64,000 bases of DNA, taken from positions 1 to 64,000 of IMG/VR virus record IMGVR_UViG_3300024308_000018; one strand, given 5' to 3'. The notes beneath the pieces are model-generated. The model worked only from the letters and a program-made list of their open reading frames with translations. It was not told the origin of the DNA and did not search any database. Position 1 is the stretch's first letter; the number at the start of each line of letters is the position of its first letter. Source of the DNA: a virus. Positions 8,200 to 16,370 of this stretch are shown one piece after another. The translations under genes and the position numbers were made by a program.

Positions 8200-11100
8200 T
8201 TATGGGTTACCAGACATCGGATCGGTTGCGTGGTACTGGAACTCGTAGGTGTATTCCATCTGGTTGAACGGGAAGTCGTTACGATACACCACGTAGTCGA
8301 CGCCATCGATCTTCCCTTCCCACGGGCCAGTAAAGTCCCATGCGTCCGGATAATCTTTCGCGCCATCCCACGAACCAGCGAAGCCGTACTGACCGCCCAC
8401 CGCAACGAAGCCCGGCTTGCCGTCAATAGAAGTTACGGAACGCACATATGCGTAACCGCACTTGGCTTTCGGCATCGCGAAGTATCCCCACTTGTCGTTA
8501 TCTTGGGTAGAAGAGAACGCAGGCATGTAGATACGGTCAGACACGGTGCCCGTGAGTTCTTGCGTCAGGCTATCGAGGAAAGCCTTGTTGAACCCAGAGG
8601 GACTGTTGACCCGCGAGACAATGCCGAACTTGATCTTGGATTCCCCAATGGGAGGAACGCTGGTGTCGGTGATAGTCACAGTCTTGGTCGCCGTCTTGGT
8701 AACGCCGCCCTCAGTGTACGAGGCGGTGATTACGATGTTGGTGTTGGCCGCTACTGCCGGAGTGGTCAGGATGCCAGACGAAGAGATCGACACACCAGTC
8801 AGGCCGCCCGCGTTGCTAATGCTCCACGTGGGGTTGACGTTCTTGGTGCTGTTGTCGCTCATGGTGGCAACGCAGGTGTAAGTTGCGGTGGCCGTACTCT
8901 CGGCGGCAGTGTTCGGGCCCTGAATCACGATGGAGCTGAGAACAAGCGGCACGTTCTTGATCACGATGTCCTTGTCCGCAGTCCAGCTCTTGCCTTCGGC
9001 GGTTACCGTACCACGAATGGTCAGCGGCACATCCGCAGAAACCTGACTCGCCGTTACAACGTTGCCGCTGATGGTGGCGTTACTGGTCGGCGTCACGAAC
9101 GTGAGCGCGGGCGTACTGAAGAGGGATTTGGATCCGTCTTCGAGCGTGGCTTCCATGGTGTAGGTGCCCGTCTGACCTTCGGTAATCTGTGCAGGGCCCA
9201 ACAGTGCGACCGACACAATATTGCCGAGGTTGACGATGTTCACGTTCAGCGTAGCAGTGAACGCTTGGCCCGCCTTCACGGCCTTCAGCTCAATGACGAC
9301 CGGAGTGTTCGCCAGAACTTTCGGCCAAGTCGCGAGACCAGCAGCCGAGATGGTGCCGACGCCAGACTTGATTGTCCACGAAGTGATGGAGTCGGGAGCA
9401 ACTTTGCTGCCGTCACTCATGGTAATCTGAGCGCTGTACTGCGACGTGGTGTTCTCGTTGGCAGTAGTCGGGCCGAGAATCTGCATGGACGCAGGCAACA
9501 CCGCACGATCCTTGATGGTTACGTCGATGGTATCGGACTTCACGATGCCGCCGATGTTCGCACGCAGCGAAATGGTGACCAGAGTGTCCTGAGTTACCTG
9601 CTGCGCGACCAGCATACCGACGTTGGAGATAGTGCTAGTGCCCGTTACCTGCCACTGCTCCATTTCACCGGGAGCTACACCACGCACGCTACCGTCAGAG
9701 AAGTAGGCGTCCGCTTGGTACTGCGTCGAGCTGCCTTCGTCTACGGAAGTCGCGCCCGTGATCACAATGCTTTCCAGCGTGATGATCACTTCGTTCTTGA
9801 CCATGAGGTCAAGGTGGCCTTGGATTGCGTAGCCCGCAACAGTCGCCTTACAGGTGACGGTGTTAGGAGTATCAATCGTTACCTCGGGCGCAGTGAACAC
9901 GCCGGACGCACCGGATGCCGCGATGCTGCCGACCAGAGTTTCCCAGCCAGTGAGTTCCGCAACCTTCAGGTCTTCCTTGCTGCCGTCGCTGTAGACAACT
10001 TTGGCAGTGTAGGTCGAACTGGTCTTCTCTTGTACCAGAGTAGCACCCAGAACTTGAATGGATTCCGGAATACGCTCGGGCGGGTTGCTCACGTTGCGCA
10101 GCGTGATATTCTTGGTTGCGGTGACCGTCACACCATTGACCATTTTGGTGGCCGTCAGGATTGCAGCTTCATCGGCAGCGACTTCGGCGGCTGCGACCTT
10201 GTTGCCAGTCACGGTGCCTTTCGGGTTGTCACACTTGAAGGAATCGACCGTGGTCTGTTCCTGTGTGCCGTCGTTGTACGCTACGTAGAACGCGTAAGCC
10301 TGTTCGGTGTGCTCGTCGATAACCGCAGCACCTTGGATGGTGAGGGTCACTGGCTTGAACTGGCGAATCAGCACGTCGTGGGTATCGGTCAGGCCGTCTT
10401 TCACGGCGGACAGAGTTACCACGGTGTCTTGGGTTACGCGCTTCGCAACACCGACGAACCCGTTGAGGGCCAGCGCATCGTTGTTGTTCGATGCGAACGT
10501 ATCGGGAATCAGAGCCGCGCTGCTGCCGTCGCTGTAGTGGCCGACGACGCCGAACGTGGTTTGATCCGCAGGCATCATCTCGGTGACACCGACGATCTCG
10601 ATACTGACCAGCGTGACGACGGTGGACTTAACGATGATGCGCAGCAGGTACTCGGCTTCTACCCACTTGTTGAACACGACGTCGCGCAACTTAACCTTGA
10701 CGGTCAGGTCGGTGTCGAACTGCAACTTCGGACAGGTGACAACGCCAGTAGCCGGATCGATGGTCACGCCAACGGTGTTCTGCTGAATGCTCCACACCAG
10801 ACCCTCGGGGTCAACTTCGGTGCGGTCAGTCCAGATAGCCGTGCCGATCAGATCCATCGTGCCGTTGTCGTTCATGTACGACGCGTTGCCCGGCAGGCTG
10901 ATGATTACGCGTTCGAGGCGCGGGCTTACCCAGTCGATGTGCTCGATGGTGGGCTTGCCCCAGCGTGCGTAATACACGTTGCGGTCGGTGGGATGGGCGC
11001 GAACCAGATACAGGATGTCACCAGCAGCCGGGGCGTTGCCCTCGATGATTGCGTAGTGAGTGGCGCTGATCTTTACCAGCTTGCGCGGGTAGTCCGGGTG

Positions 11101-11595
11101 GTCGTGCTCGGTCGGATAGCGCTTGTCCGACATTGCCGGATGGTTGGACACCACGACGACAGCATCTGCCTGCTCGGCTTCCAGCTGCACAACACCCATG
11201 ACTTTCGGGGTTGCGTGCGGGATGGTGGTGTCGGCAGGGTCGAGACCGATGTCGGCCGGATTCTCCACAACCGGACGGAAGAACTGATCTACAACGTAGA
11301 TTTGTGCCAGCTCAGTGATCTCTTCCCACGTGCCACGGTGCACGCCATCGGTGCTGTGACTGGTGCGGCGACGCAGCGAACGGAACTCTGGGGAGCCCGG
11401 ATTCATGTTCAGCCACAACGTGTTGTAGGGAACTTCACTGAAGGTCGGCTCAGTGAAAGAGCACACGATGATAAACGAGCGTGCGGTCTCAGTGTCGTTC
11501 TCCATCTGCGTCAGTTGAACTGGATGTGCGGGATTACAGCCCCGCACACGTGCCAGATCATACCAACGCGCAATGGCTTTGTTGAGCAATTCCAT
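8200..11595 (-). CDS. Virion protein with seven Ig-like repeats
   Basis: 1131 residues from the ATG at 11595, which has GGGG five bases upstream; a GTG at 11601 overlapping the previous stop is an alternative. Residues ~1-190 match the two proteins encoded just upstream (aromatic/Asn 'LWLNMNP' block and the 'SDKRYPTEHDHP' block). Seven bacterial Ig-like (BIG-type) repeats then start near residues 328, 417, 513, 610, 703, 797 and 890, each with a pattern such as 'SI.I.G.......S..Y.A...YSDGS' and ~95 residues long. The last ~145 residues form a separate aromatic-rich domain (GYAYVRSVTS, FVAVGGQYGFAGSW). BIG domains on virions are known to bind host-surface carbohydrates weakly. The likely role is a long baseplate-anchored fibre: N-terminal anchor, Ig stalk, C-terminal tip. 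Confidence 0.85.
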   Translation of the reverse strand: MELLNKAIARWYDLARVRGCNPAHPVQLTQMENDTETARSFIIVCSFTEPTFSEVPYNTLWLNMNPGSPEFRSLRRRTSHSTDGVHRGTWEEITELAQIYVVDQFFRPVVENPADIGLDPADTTIPHATPKVMGVVQLEAEQADAVVVVSNHPAMSDKRYPTEHDHPDYPRKLVKISATHYAIIEGNAPAAGDILYLVRAHPTDRNVYYARWGKPTIEHIDWVSPRLERVIISLPGNASYMNDNGTMDLIGTAIWTDRTEVDPEGLVWSIQQNTVGVTIDPATGVVTCPKLQFDTDLTVKVKLRDVVFNKWVEAEYLLRIIVKSTVVTLVSIEIVGVTEMMPADQTTFGVVGHYSDGSSAALIPDTFASNNNDALALNGFVGVAKRVTQDTVVTLSAVKDGLTDTHDVLIRQFKPVTLTIQGAAVIDEHTEQAYAFYVAYNDGTQEQTTVDSFKCDNPKGTVTGNKVAAAEVAADEAAILTATKMVNGVTVTATKNITLRNVSNPPERIPESIQVLGATLVQEKTSSTYTAKVVYSDGSKEDLKVAELTGWETLVGSIAASGASGVFTAPEVTIDTPNTVTCKATVAGYAIQGHLDLMVKNEVIITLESIVITGATSVDEGSSTQYQADAYFSDGSVRGVAPGEMEQWQVTGTSTISNVGMLVAQQVTQDTLVTISLRANIGGIVKSDTIDVTIKDRAVLPASMQILGPTTANENTTSQYSAQITMSDGSKVAPDSITSWTIKSGVGTISAAGLATWPKVLANTPVVIELKAVKAGQAFTATLNVNIVNLGNIVSVALLGPAQITEGQTGTYTMEATLEDGSKSLFSTPALTFVTPTSNATISGNVVTASQVSADVPLTIRGTVTAEGKSWTADKDIVIKNVPLVLSSIVIQGPNTAAESTATATYTCVATMSDNSTKNVNPTWSISNAGGLTGVSISSSGILTTPAVAANTNIVITASYTEGGVTKTATKTVTITDTSVPPIGESKIKFGIVSRVNSPSGFNKAFLDSLTQELTGTVSDRIYMPAFSSTQDNDKWGYFAMPKAKCGYAYVRSVTSIDGKPGFVAVGGQYGFAGSWDGAKDYPDAWDFTGPWEGKIDGVDYVVYRNDFPFNQMEYTYEFQYHATDPMSGNP

Positions 11596-11597
11596 AA

Positions 11598-12206
11598 TCA
11601 CCCCGTGATTTCAGTGCGGGCCAGTTTGCGCTGGTCAGCGGAAGTGGGAGAGGCTGCGACGAAAGTTGCACCTTGCGCTGCGGCCCCGTTGTCCATGTTG
11701 ACCACGCCGATAACGTCGACAAGCGGTTTCTCGGGGTGCATCTCGTCATGCGGCAGCGGGTAGCGCTCGTCGGTCAGGCGCGGGTCACTTGCGGCGACGA
11801 ATGCGGGCGCAGTCTCTTGAGCTGCCGGATGGTTGAGCTTGGCGATGCCGTAGCGCGTGGTGGTCGCGATGTCGACGTTGCCCAGATTCGGATCGCCGTC
11901 GGCCGCGTCGTAGTATTGCGCAGACCAGATACTCTCAACGCGCTCGACCAGCTCCCACGTGTTGTTCAGTCCGTTGCTCGGAACCTTGCTCACGCGACGC
12001 ACGAACTTCATGTAGGTATCGCGGTCGCGGTTCATGTCGAGCCACACGACGTTGAGCGGCAGCATGCGCGTTGGCTCTTCGTCAGATACCCACACCATTG
12101 CGCTGTTGTTCAGCACTGCGTTGTACTGGCGGAAGATCTTCGCGCTCTGCCCAACGGTGTAACCAGTTACGGTCAGGATGGCCTGCGCCATTTCACGAAT
12201 GTTCAT
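11598..12206 (-). CDS. Wedge/fibre-anchor-like virion protein, paralogue 2
   Basis: 202 residues from the ATG at 12206, which overlaps the TGA of the gene upstream (ATGA). It shows the block 'LPLNVVWLDMNRDRDTYMKFVRR', an aromatic/acidic middle (SAQYYDAADGDPNLGNVD) and the conserved 'DPRLTDERYPLPHDEMHPEKP'. The same blocks occur in the 12206-12841 protein and in the N-terminus of the 8200-11595 protein. The clustered histidines in H-x3-HP could bind metal, as histidine motifs do in some tail proteins; that is a guess. Location between the sheath and fibre genes suggests a baseplate component. Confidence 0.8.
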   Translation of the reverse strand: MNIREMAQAILTVTGYTVGQSAKIFRQYNAVLNNSAMVWVSDEEPTRMLPLNVVWLDMNRDRDTYMKFVRRVSKVPSNGLNNTWELVERVESIWSAQYYDAADGDPNLGNVDIATTTRYGIAKLNHPAAQETAPAFVAASDPRLTDERYPLPHDEMHPEKPLVDVIGVVNMDNGAAAQGATFVAASPTSADQRKLARTEITG

Positions 12207-12841
12207 CAGACCTCCAAATCGCTTTCTTTCAGGTGACGCCACGTGTAGACGGGAACGCCCTCTACGACATCAGCAACCAGAGTGTCGCCCAAGCGCGGGG
12301 CAACCTGACTAGCGATTTTCACCGAGGTGCCGTCGCCAGTGCGGATGATGGTCGCGGGCTTCTCTGGGTGCATCTCCATATGCGGCTTCGGATCGCGGTC
12401 GTTGGTCAGGCGAATGTCGCCCTCGATTACAACCTTGGAATCCGGTTCCGGTGCCGACAGGTAACCGATGCCGTGCACTTGCTGGGTAGCTGGCGGCGGC
12501 AGCGTGATGGAGATCATGCCAGTGTCTTCCGGATCGTACTGCTGATCGGGGAACGCGTCGGCGTAGAAGTAGAGAACCTTCCACTCGTCACCGTCCGGAG
12601 TTTCCCCTTTCTTGGTACGCAGGTACGCATGCTGGTAGGTGTCGGACTCCGGATTGAAGTCAATCCAGATGGCCTGAATCGGCAGCAGCACGTACTTGGG
12701 TTGATGATACGAACAGCACACGACAGTCGCCTTGCCCGTAGCATCGTCCGTAAGGCGAACGATGATCGGGGCTTCTTGTTGACGGTGAATGTTCGTAGTC
12801 AACTCAAGTGCAGCGATATATTTCTCTAACTTGAGTTCCAT
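12206..12841 (-). CDS. Wedge/fibre-anchor-like virion protein, paralogue 1
   Basis: 211 residues from the ATG at 12841, eleven bases after the sheath gene. It carries the family blocks 'LLPIQAIWIDFNPESDTYQHAYLR', 'DQQYDPEDTGM', 'GIGYLSAPEPDSKVVIEGDIRLTNDRDPKPHMEMHPEKP' (quoted in part) and ends in a beta-rich 'LVADVVEGVPVYTWRHL'. It lacks the Ig stalk of the third family member. Function is unknown; gene order suggests a tail or baseplate protein. Confidence 0.8.
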   Translation of the reverse strand: MELKLEKYIAALELTTNIHRQQEAPIIVRLTDDATGKATVVCCSYHQPKYVLLPIQAIWIDFNPESDTYQHAYLRTKKGETPDGDEWKVLYFYADAFPDQQYDPEDTGMISITLPPPATQQVHGIGYLSAPEPDSKVVIEGDIRLTNDRDPKPHMEMHPEKPATIIRTGDGTSVKIASQVAPRLGDTLVADVVEGVPVYTWRHLKESDLEV

Positions 12842-12852
12842 GGATTACCCTC

Positions 12853-14511
12853 TTACTGGATTTCGGTGGCCCGAGAACCCTTCGGATTGATGTTGTAGCG
12901 GAAGAAGATCCGACGCACGGAGTTCGCCGGGTCGATGATCACGTCCAGAATCAGATCACCGTTAGCGATAGCGGTGTTCGGGTTGTTGGTGTGGTCACAG
13001 ATAACCTCGAACGGAGTAGCGCCGTCCACAGTGTTGAATGCACCCAGCAGGTTCAGGGCACTCAGCTCGTCGGTCGCCTTGGTTTTCAGATCCTGACGGA
13101 GCACAATGTCGTTGGGATCGAAGAGACCGTACTTGGCGCGGGCCGCTACCAGTTCCAGAACGCGACCGCTGACCGCACTGGCGTTGATGTTGCGCAGCGC
13201 AGACGGGCGACGGTACAGTGTGAGCTGTTCCCAGACGGCAAAGCTGCCTCCAATCTCGTCCGGCATCTTGCGGGCGTAGTTGATCTGGGCGTTGGTCAAC
13301 ACGTTACGCATCGGCTGATCGTAAATGATGTTGGTGCCGAGAACCTTGATGTGTTCACTCATGCGAAGACCAGCAGGAGCGCGCACAAAGTTTGCAGCAG
13401 CATACGCACCAGCAGCAAAAGCGACCACAGGCACATAGACTTTGCGAGCTTCTTGATCATCGAAGACCAAGAAGTCCCCGACGTAAAGGGCACCGTAGTA
13501 AGTGTCCAAGTTGAGAGTCTGTTCACGGTACTTAACAGCCTCACGCACGGAATGCTTATCGCTGGCAATCTGCATGAAGGCACGGCAGTTGTTATGGACG
13601 GCAGATGCGGCGACCATTGCGCGGTGAACGATGTGATCGTTACCTTGGCAGTTCAGCAACATGTGCGGGGAAAGTTGTTCAGGGTCACTGAAGAACTTGG
13701 CGTAGGCTTGCGCGATTTCATCGCTGGTTGCACGACGGCCAGCTGTACCACCACGCATGTCGGACTTCGCGGTGCGCAGGACGGGGACAGCAGGGCAGCT
13801 CTTGTTACGCTTGAAGCGCAGGATCTTACTGTCGCGTTCCAGAACTTCGGACAGCTCGTACTGGCGGCCCTCGCCGTCGACGTAGTGGTCGAAGGTGACG
13901 AGGTGGCTTTCGTTGGGCATTGCGCCAGCAACGTAGTTCTCGAAAACCTGCACACGGAAGATCGTCGGGTCGTACTCGCCACGGTTCTTGATAGGGTCAA
14001 GGCCCTTGGGTACGTTCGGCTGCACGAATACCAGCGTGCCTTCGGCCCAGTCGCCGGGGTTTGCTTGGAAGAAGCAGCCGAGCACGGTGTCGATCAGCGG
14101 GTCGGTGGGCAGCCAGCCGAGTTCGTCGGGAGACAGTACGCCCTCGACCTCGCCGTTTGCATTGGTGCGCGGGGACAGGTTGATCTTCGGAACGTTGGCT
14201 TTCGGGTCATCCACGGACAGGTTCAACACGGCGTAGTGCGCTTCCGGCGCGAGACGCAGGTTGTAGAGTTGGTTCGTGAACTTGTGAACGAGTTCAGCGA
14301 ACGTGCCCATGTACCCGAACTTTTTGTGGTTGCGCTTACCGAAGTATGCAGTCCAGTCGTCGGCCGTCAGGGAACGAAACACCATGTTGACGGGGCCGCG
14401 CTCAGCTTCACCAACCATCGCGACACGCAGGCCGCTGTTGACGATGTTGAGGCGAGAGAAATCTCGGATCTTGGTATATACACCAGCCGAGCTATGCGGA
14501 ACATTACTCAT
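12853..14511 (-). CDS. Tail sheath protein
   Basis: 552 residues from the ATG at 14511, whose ATGA overlaps the lysozyme stop. The start reads MSNVPHSSAGVYTKIRDFS, like the 'PGVYT.E.D.S' start of contractile-tail sheath proteins, followed by 'VAMVGEAERGPVN', the usual second block. The C-terminal part has 'NVLTNAQINYARK' and 'FEVICDHTNNPNTAIANGDLILDVIIDP', consistent with the sheath C-terminal domain that closes with 'V....N....I..G.L..D....P...'. The length suits sheath proteins. It polymerises around the tail tube and contracts on infection. The assignment rests on these short similarities and context. A tube gene is not obvious next to it. Confidence 0.65.
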   Translation of the reverse strand: MSNVPHSSAGVYTKIRDFSRLNIVNSGLRVAMVGEAERGPVNMVFRSLTADDWTAYFGKRNHKKFGYMGTFAELVHKFTNQLYNLRLAPEAHYAVLNLSVDDPKANVPKINLSPRTNANGEVEGVLSPDELGWLPTDPLIDTVLGCFFQANPGDWAEGTLVFVQPNVPKGLDPIKNRGEYDPTIFRVQVFENYVAGAMPNESHLVTFDHYVDGEGRQYELSEVLERDSKILRFKRNKSCPAVPVLRTAKSDMRGGTAGRRATSDEIAQAYAKFFSDPEQLSPHMLLNCQGNDHIVHRAMVAASAVHNNCRAFMQIASDKHSVREAVKYREQTLNLDTYYGALYVGDFLVFDDQEARKVYVPVVAFAAGAYAAANFVRAPAGLRMSEHIKVLGTNIIYDQPMRNVLTNAQINYARKMPDEIGGSFAVWEQLTLYRRPSALRNINASAVSGRVLELVAARAKYGLFDPNDIVLRQDLKTKATDELSALNLLGAFNTVDGATPFEVICDHTNNPNTAIANGDLILDVIIDPANSVRRIFFRYNINPKGSRATEIQ

Positions 14512-14993
14512 AGCTTCAATACTCCGTTGTAAACTTGTGGAATTGAACCGTGATACATGACCAGTGCGTGTCGCTGCGCGCGTTCCGGAGTATCGCGTTT
14601 GGCCCATTTGCTATCCAGCATTTGGTTGTAGGCTTCACGCCAGTTACCAGCGGCGGCTGCCTTCAGGAACTGACCAAACCCGAGCACGCCGGAAATACCC
14701 AGCTGGTGAATCATAGACACGACGATGGCGCGGCGATCCTCATTCATCTGGTTCCACGCAGCGGCCAGCTTTGCTTCTGCCTGCTGCACGTACTCTTCGG
14801 AAAGCTCACTCAACATCAGGTGAGAAACTTTCCGGCTCATGCTGAAGTTTGCGTAGTGGGCGAGCGGAGCATTCAGCCTACAAAGCAGAAATCCCGAGCC
14901 AATGGTCGGGAAACCTTTCGTATCGTAGTACGCTTTGGGGCGAAACCCTTCTTCGAAGTCCATGACGACAACGGCGTGAGTTGGGACTGTCAT
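14508..14993 (-). CDS. T4-type lysozyme (GH24 muramidase)
   Basis: 161 residues. Cleaves the N-acetylmuramic acid to N-acetylglucosamine bond in peptidoglycan. The catalytic triad of T4 lysozyme (Glu11, Asp20, Thr26) aligns with Glu15, Asp24 and Thr30 in 'FEEGFRPKAYYDTKGFPTIGSG', with identical spacing. The later 'AIVVSMIHQLGISGVLGFGQFLKAAAAGNW' matches the GH24 C-terminal lobe. No signal peptide is present. It sits directly upstream of, and overlaps, the sheath gene, so it may be a virion-associated enzyme that opens the wall at infection rather than the endolysin for lysis; no holin or spanin is seen next to it. Confidence 0.85.
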   Translation of the reverse strand: MTVPTHAVVVMDFEEGFRPKAYYDTKGFPTIGSGFLLCRLNAPLAHYANFSMSRKVSHLMLSELSEEYVQQAEAKLAAAWNQMNEDRRAIVVSMIHQLGISGVLGFGQFLKAAAAGNWREAYNQMLDSKWAKRDTPERAQRHALVMYHGSIPQVYNGVLKL

Positions 14994-14996
14994 GAT

Positions 14997-15395
14997 TTAC
15001 TTCCGCTGCTTTTTCTTGCGGGCCCGCGCCATCGCTTCGTTGCGCTTCGCGTTCAGAATGGACACGCGATTACGCAGGCTCTCGATAGACTTGCGGGTGT
15101 TGTTCAGACGGCTCACCAGTTTCTTTTGCAGGGCTTGCGTTTCCTTGAGGGGTCGCGGGCTTGTGCCGAGGTAGCCTTTGTTCTTCGCATCGAACTTTTC
15201 GAGTTCGGCGCGGGCACCTTCACGGACAAGTTGGCGACGCTGCTTGGTGAGCTTGATGATGTTGTCGACCTTATTACGCGACGCAACAAGGCCCTTACGC
15301 TTCGCCACCAACTCACGGCCTTTTGCTTTTGCCGCTGCCAGTCGCTTGTCGTAAGTTGCAACGCTGTATAAACGTTGCGGCTTATCAGTTGGCAT
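14997..15395 (-). CDS. Small basic coiled-coil protein
   Basis: 132 residues from the ATG at 15395, with GGAG six bases upstream. It is very rich in Lys, Arg, Ala and Gln, predicted almost entirely helical (for example KRLAAAKAKGRELVAKRKGL and SRLNNTRKSIESLRNRVSIL), and ends in RKKKQRK. It is the first gene of the 15395-5271 virion operon, behind a candidate promoter and terminator. No family is recognised; it could be an assembly chaperone or a small DNA- or RNA-binding protein. Confidence 0.75.
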   Translation of the reverse strand: MPTDKPQRLYSVATYDKRLAAAKAKGRELVAKRKGLVASRNKVDNIIKLTKQRRQLVREGARAELEKFDAKNKGYLGTSPRPLKETQALQKKLVSRLNNTRKSIESLRNRVSILNAKRNEAMARARKKKQRK

Positions 15396-15405
15396 TCTCG
15401 CCTCC

Positions 15406-15419
15406 AATCAACGTTGATT
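15406..15419. repeat. Perfect 14-bp palindrome before virion operon
   Basis: AATCAACGTTGATT lies 11 bases upstream of the ATG at 15395 and overlaps the ribosome-binding region. It shares the CAACGTTG core with the palindrome at 1497-1508. It could be an operator or fold in the mRNA leader. Confidence 0.5.
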
Positions 15420-15442
15420 AAACACATTTTGACGTCGGTGGT

Positions 15443-15458
15443 AAATTAGCGTTTGAAT
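15443..15458 (-). promoter_or_regulatory. Candidate phage promoter element (P1)
   Basis: Minus strand ATTCAAACGCTAATTT, between the terminator at 15462-15487 and the first gene of the virion operon. The TAATTT core recurs at 27658, 52439 and 53280 in the same setting. P1 and P2 share the longer CGCTAATTT. It is not a clear sigma-70 pair, because no good -35 box is seen. Confidence 0.45.
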
Positions 15459-15461
15459 GCG

Positions 15462-15487
15462 AAAAGGGCCCGCAAAAGCAGGCCCTT
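15462..15487 (-). terminator. Intrinsic terminator
   Basis: Minus strand AAGGGCC...GGCCCTT stem with a 10-base loop, followed by TTTT. It ends the 20250-15498 operon. Confidence 0.85.
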
Positions 15488-15497
15488 GTTCTACGCG

Positions 15498-16358
15498 TTA
15501 GCTGTTCATATCCAACACAATGCGGTGAAGATCTAGCACGGCTTGGAGTGCAGCTTTGTTCTCAGGCAGCTGCACGCGACCAACGCAACCCTTCTCGATG
15601 AAGCGGATCTGTGCACGGCAGAAGGTTTCGATGTCCAAGTGTGCATCGTTACCTTGGGTCGCCATGTCATGCGCAATCACGCTGCCCAGTGCAGGCCAGA
15701 ACGGAGTGGCTGACATCATGAGATCAGCTTCAGCCACGATACGCGCTGCCAGCGCAAACTGCTCTTCCCATGTGGCGGTGGCCGCAAGAGGGTCAAGAGA
15801 GCTTTCTGGAATGTCATGAGGGAATTCCCCGCACGTCCATTCAGTGAGGCGCAAAATCTCAGAGATGTGTTGCGCTTCCTTAATGTCGAGCCCAAGACTA
15901 TCACCGTGGACTGCAACAACGTTGCGGATGTAACGTTGTGCACGTGACACATTGTCTGAGTCGGGCAGTGCGCCATGAGAATGGAACGAATCGTGGAACA
16001 TTGCAGCTACTACTGCAACGCGAGCCATGACCGGATGGTACGGCAAGTATATGTTGCACAACCGCCGCGTCAGAATCGCAATCAACACACCATGCGATAG
16101 GCAGTGATAGCCATATGTGGTGTAGGAGTCGGTGAACGCCGCCACCCAGTGCGGGTCGTAGATCCCCACGTGGTTGGAGAGCGTGGCCGCAGTGTGCAGC
16201 TCCATATCGCGCTCGCTAGGCATGTCGGAGCGGAACAACTCAAACCGCTCGTCCTTCCAGTAGGGAGCGCCTTCGCCGTAGACTGCGGCCAGCGCTTCCT
16301 CTATCTTGCGTGCACGAATGGATGCCAGTTCGTGGAGTGCATCTTCGTAACGTTTCAT
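15498..16358 (-). CDS. HD-domain phosphohydrolase
   Basis: 286 residues from the ATG at 16358. HD-type metal ligands are visible: 'YGYHCLSHG' (first His), 'AAMFHDSFHSHGALPDSDNVSRA' (the HD pair and a further His) and 'IVAEADLMMS' (late Asp). The HD superfamily hydrolyses phosphomonoesters or phosphodiesters, often of nucleotides or (p)ppGpp. The 'HDSFHSHG....DSDN..RA' arrangement recalls small-molecule nucleotide phosphohydrolases. It sits next to a HAD-family nucleotidase-like gene, which supports a role in nucleotide turnover. Last gene of its operon. Confidence 0.7.
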   Translation of the reverse strand: MKRYEDALHELASIRARKIEEALAAVYGEGAPYWKDERFELFRSDMPSERDMELHTAATLSNHVGIYDPHWVAAFTDSYTTYGYHCLSHGVLIAILTRRLCNIYLPYHPVMARVAVVAAMFHDSFHSHGALPDSDNVSRAQRYIRNVVAVHGDSLGLDIKEAQHISEILRLTEWTCGEFPHDIPESSLDPLAATATWEEQFALAARIVAEADLMMSATPFWPALGSVIAHDMATQGNDAHLDIETFCRAQIRFIEKGCVGRVQLPENKAALQAVLDLHRIVLDMNS

Positions 16359-16370
16359 ATCCTTTCCTTG

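Noticed and set aside
8167-11763. A 1198-codon open frame on the plus strand
   Set aside because: It is antisense to the Ig-repeat gene, which has clear repeats and ribosome sites. The plus frame shows no recognisable domain. Strong codon bias in GC-rich DNA creates long antisense frames.
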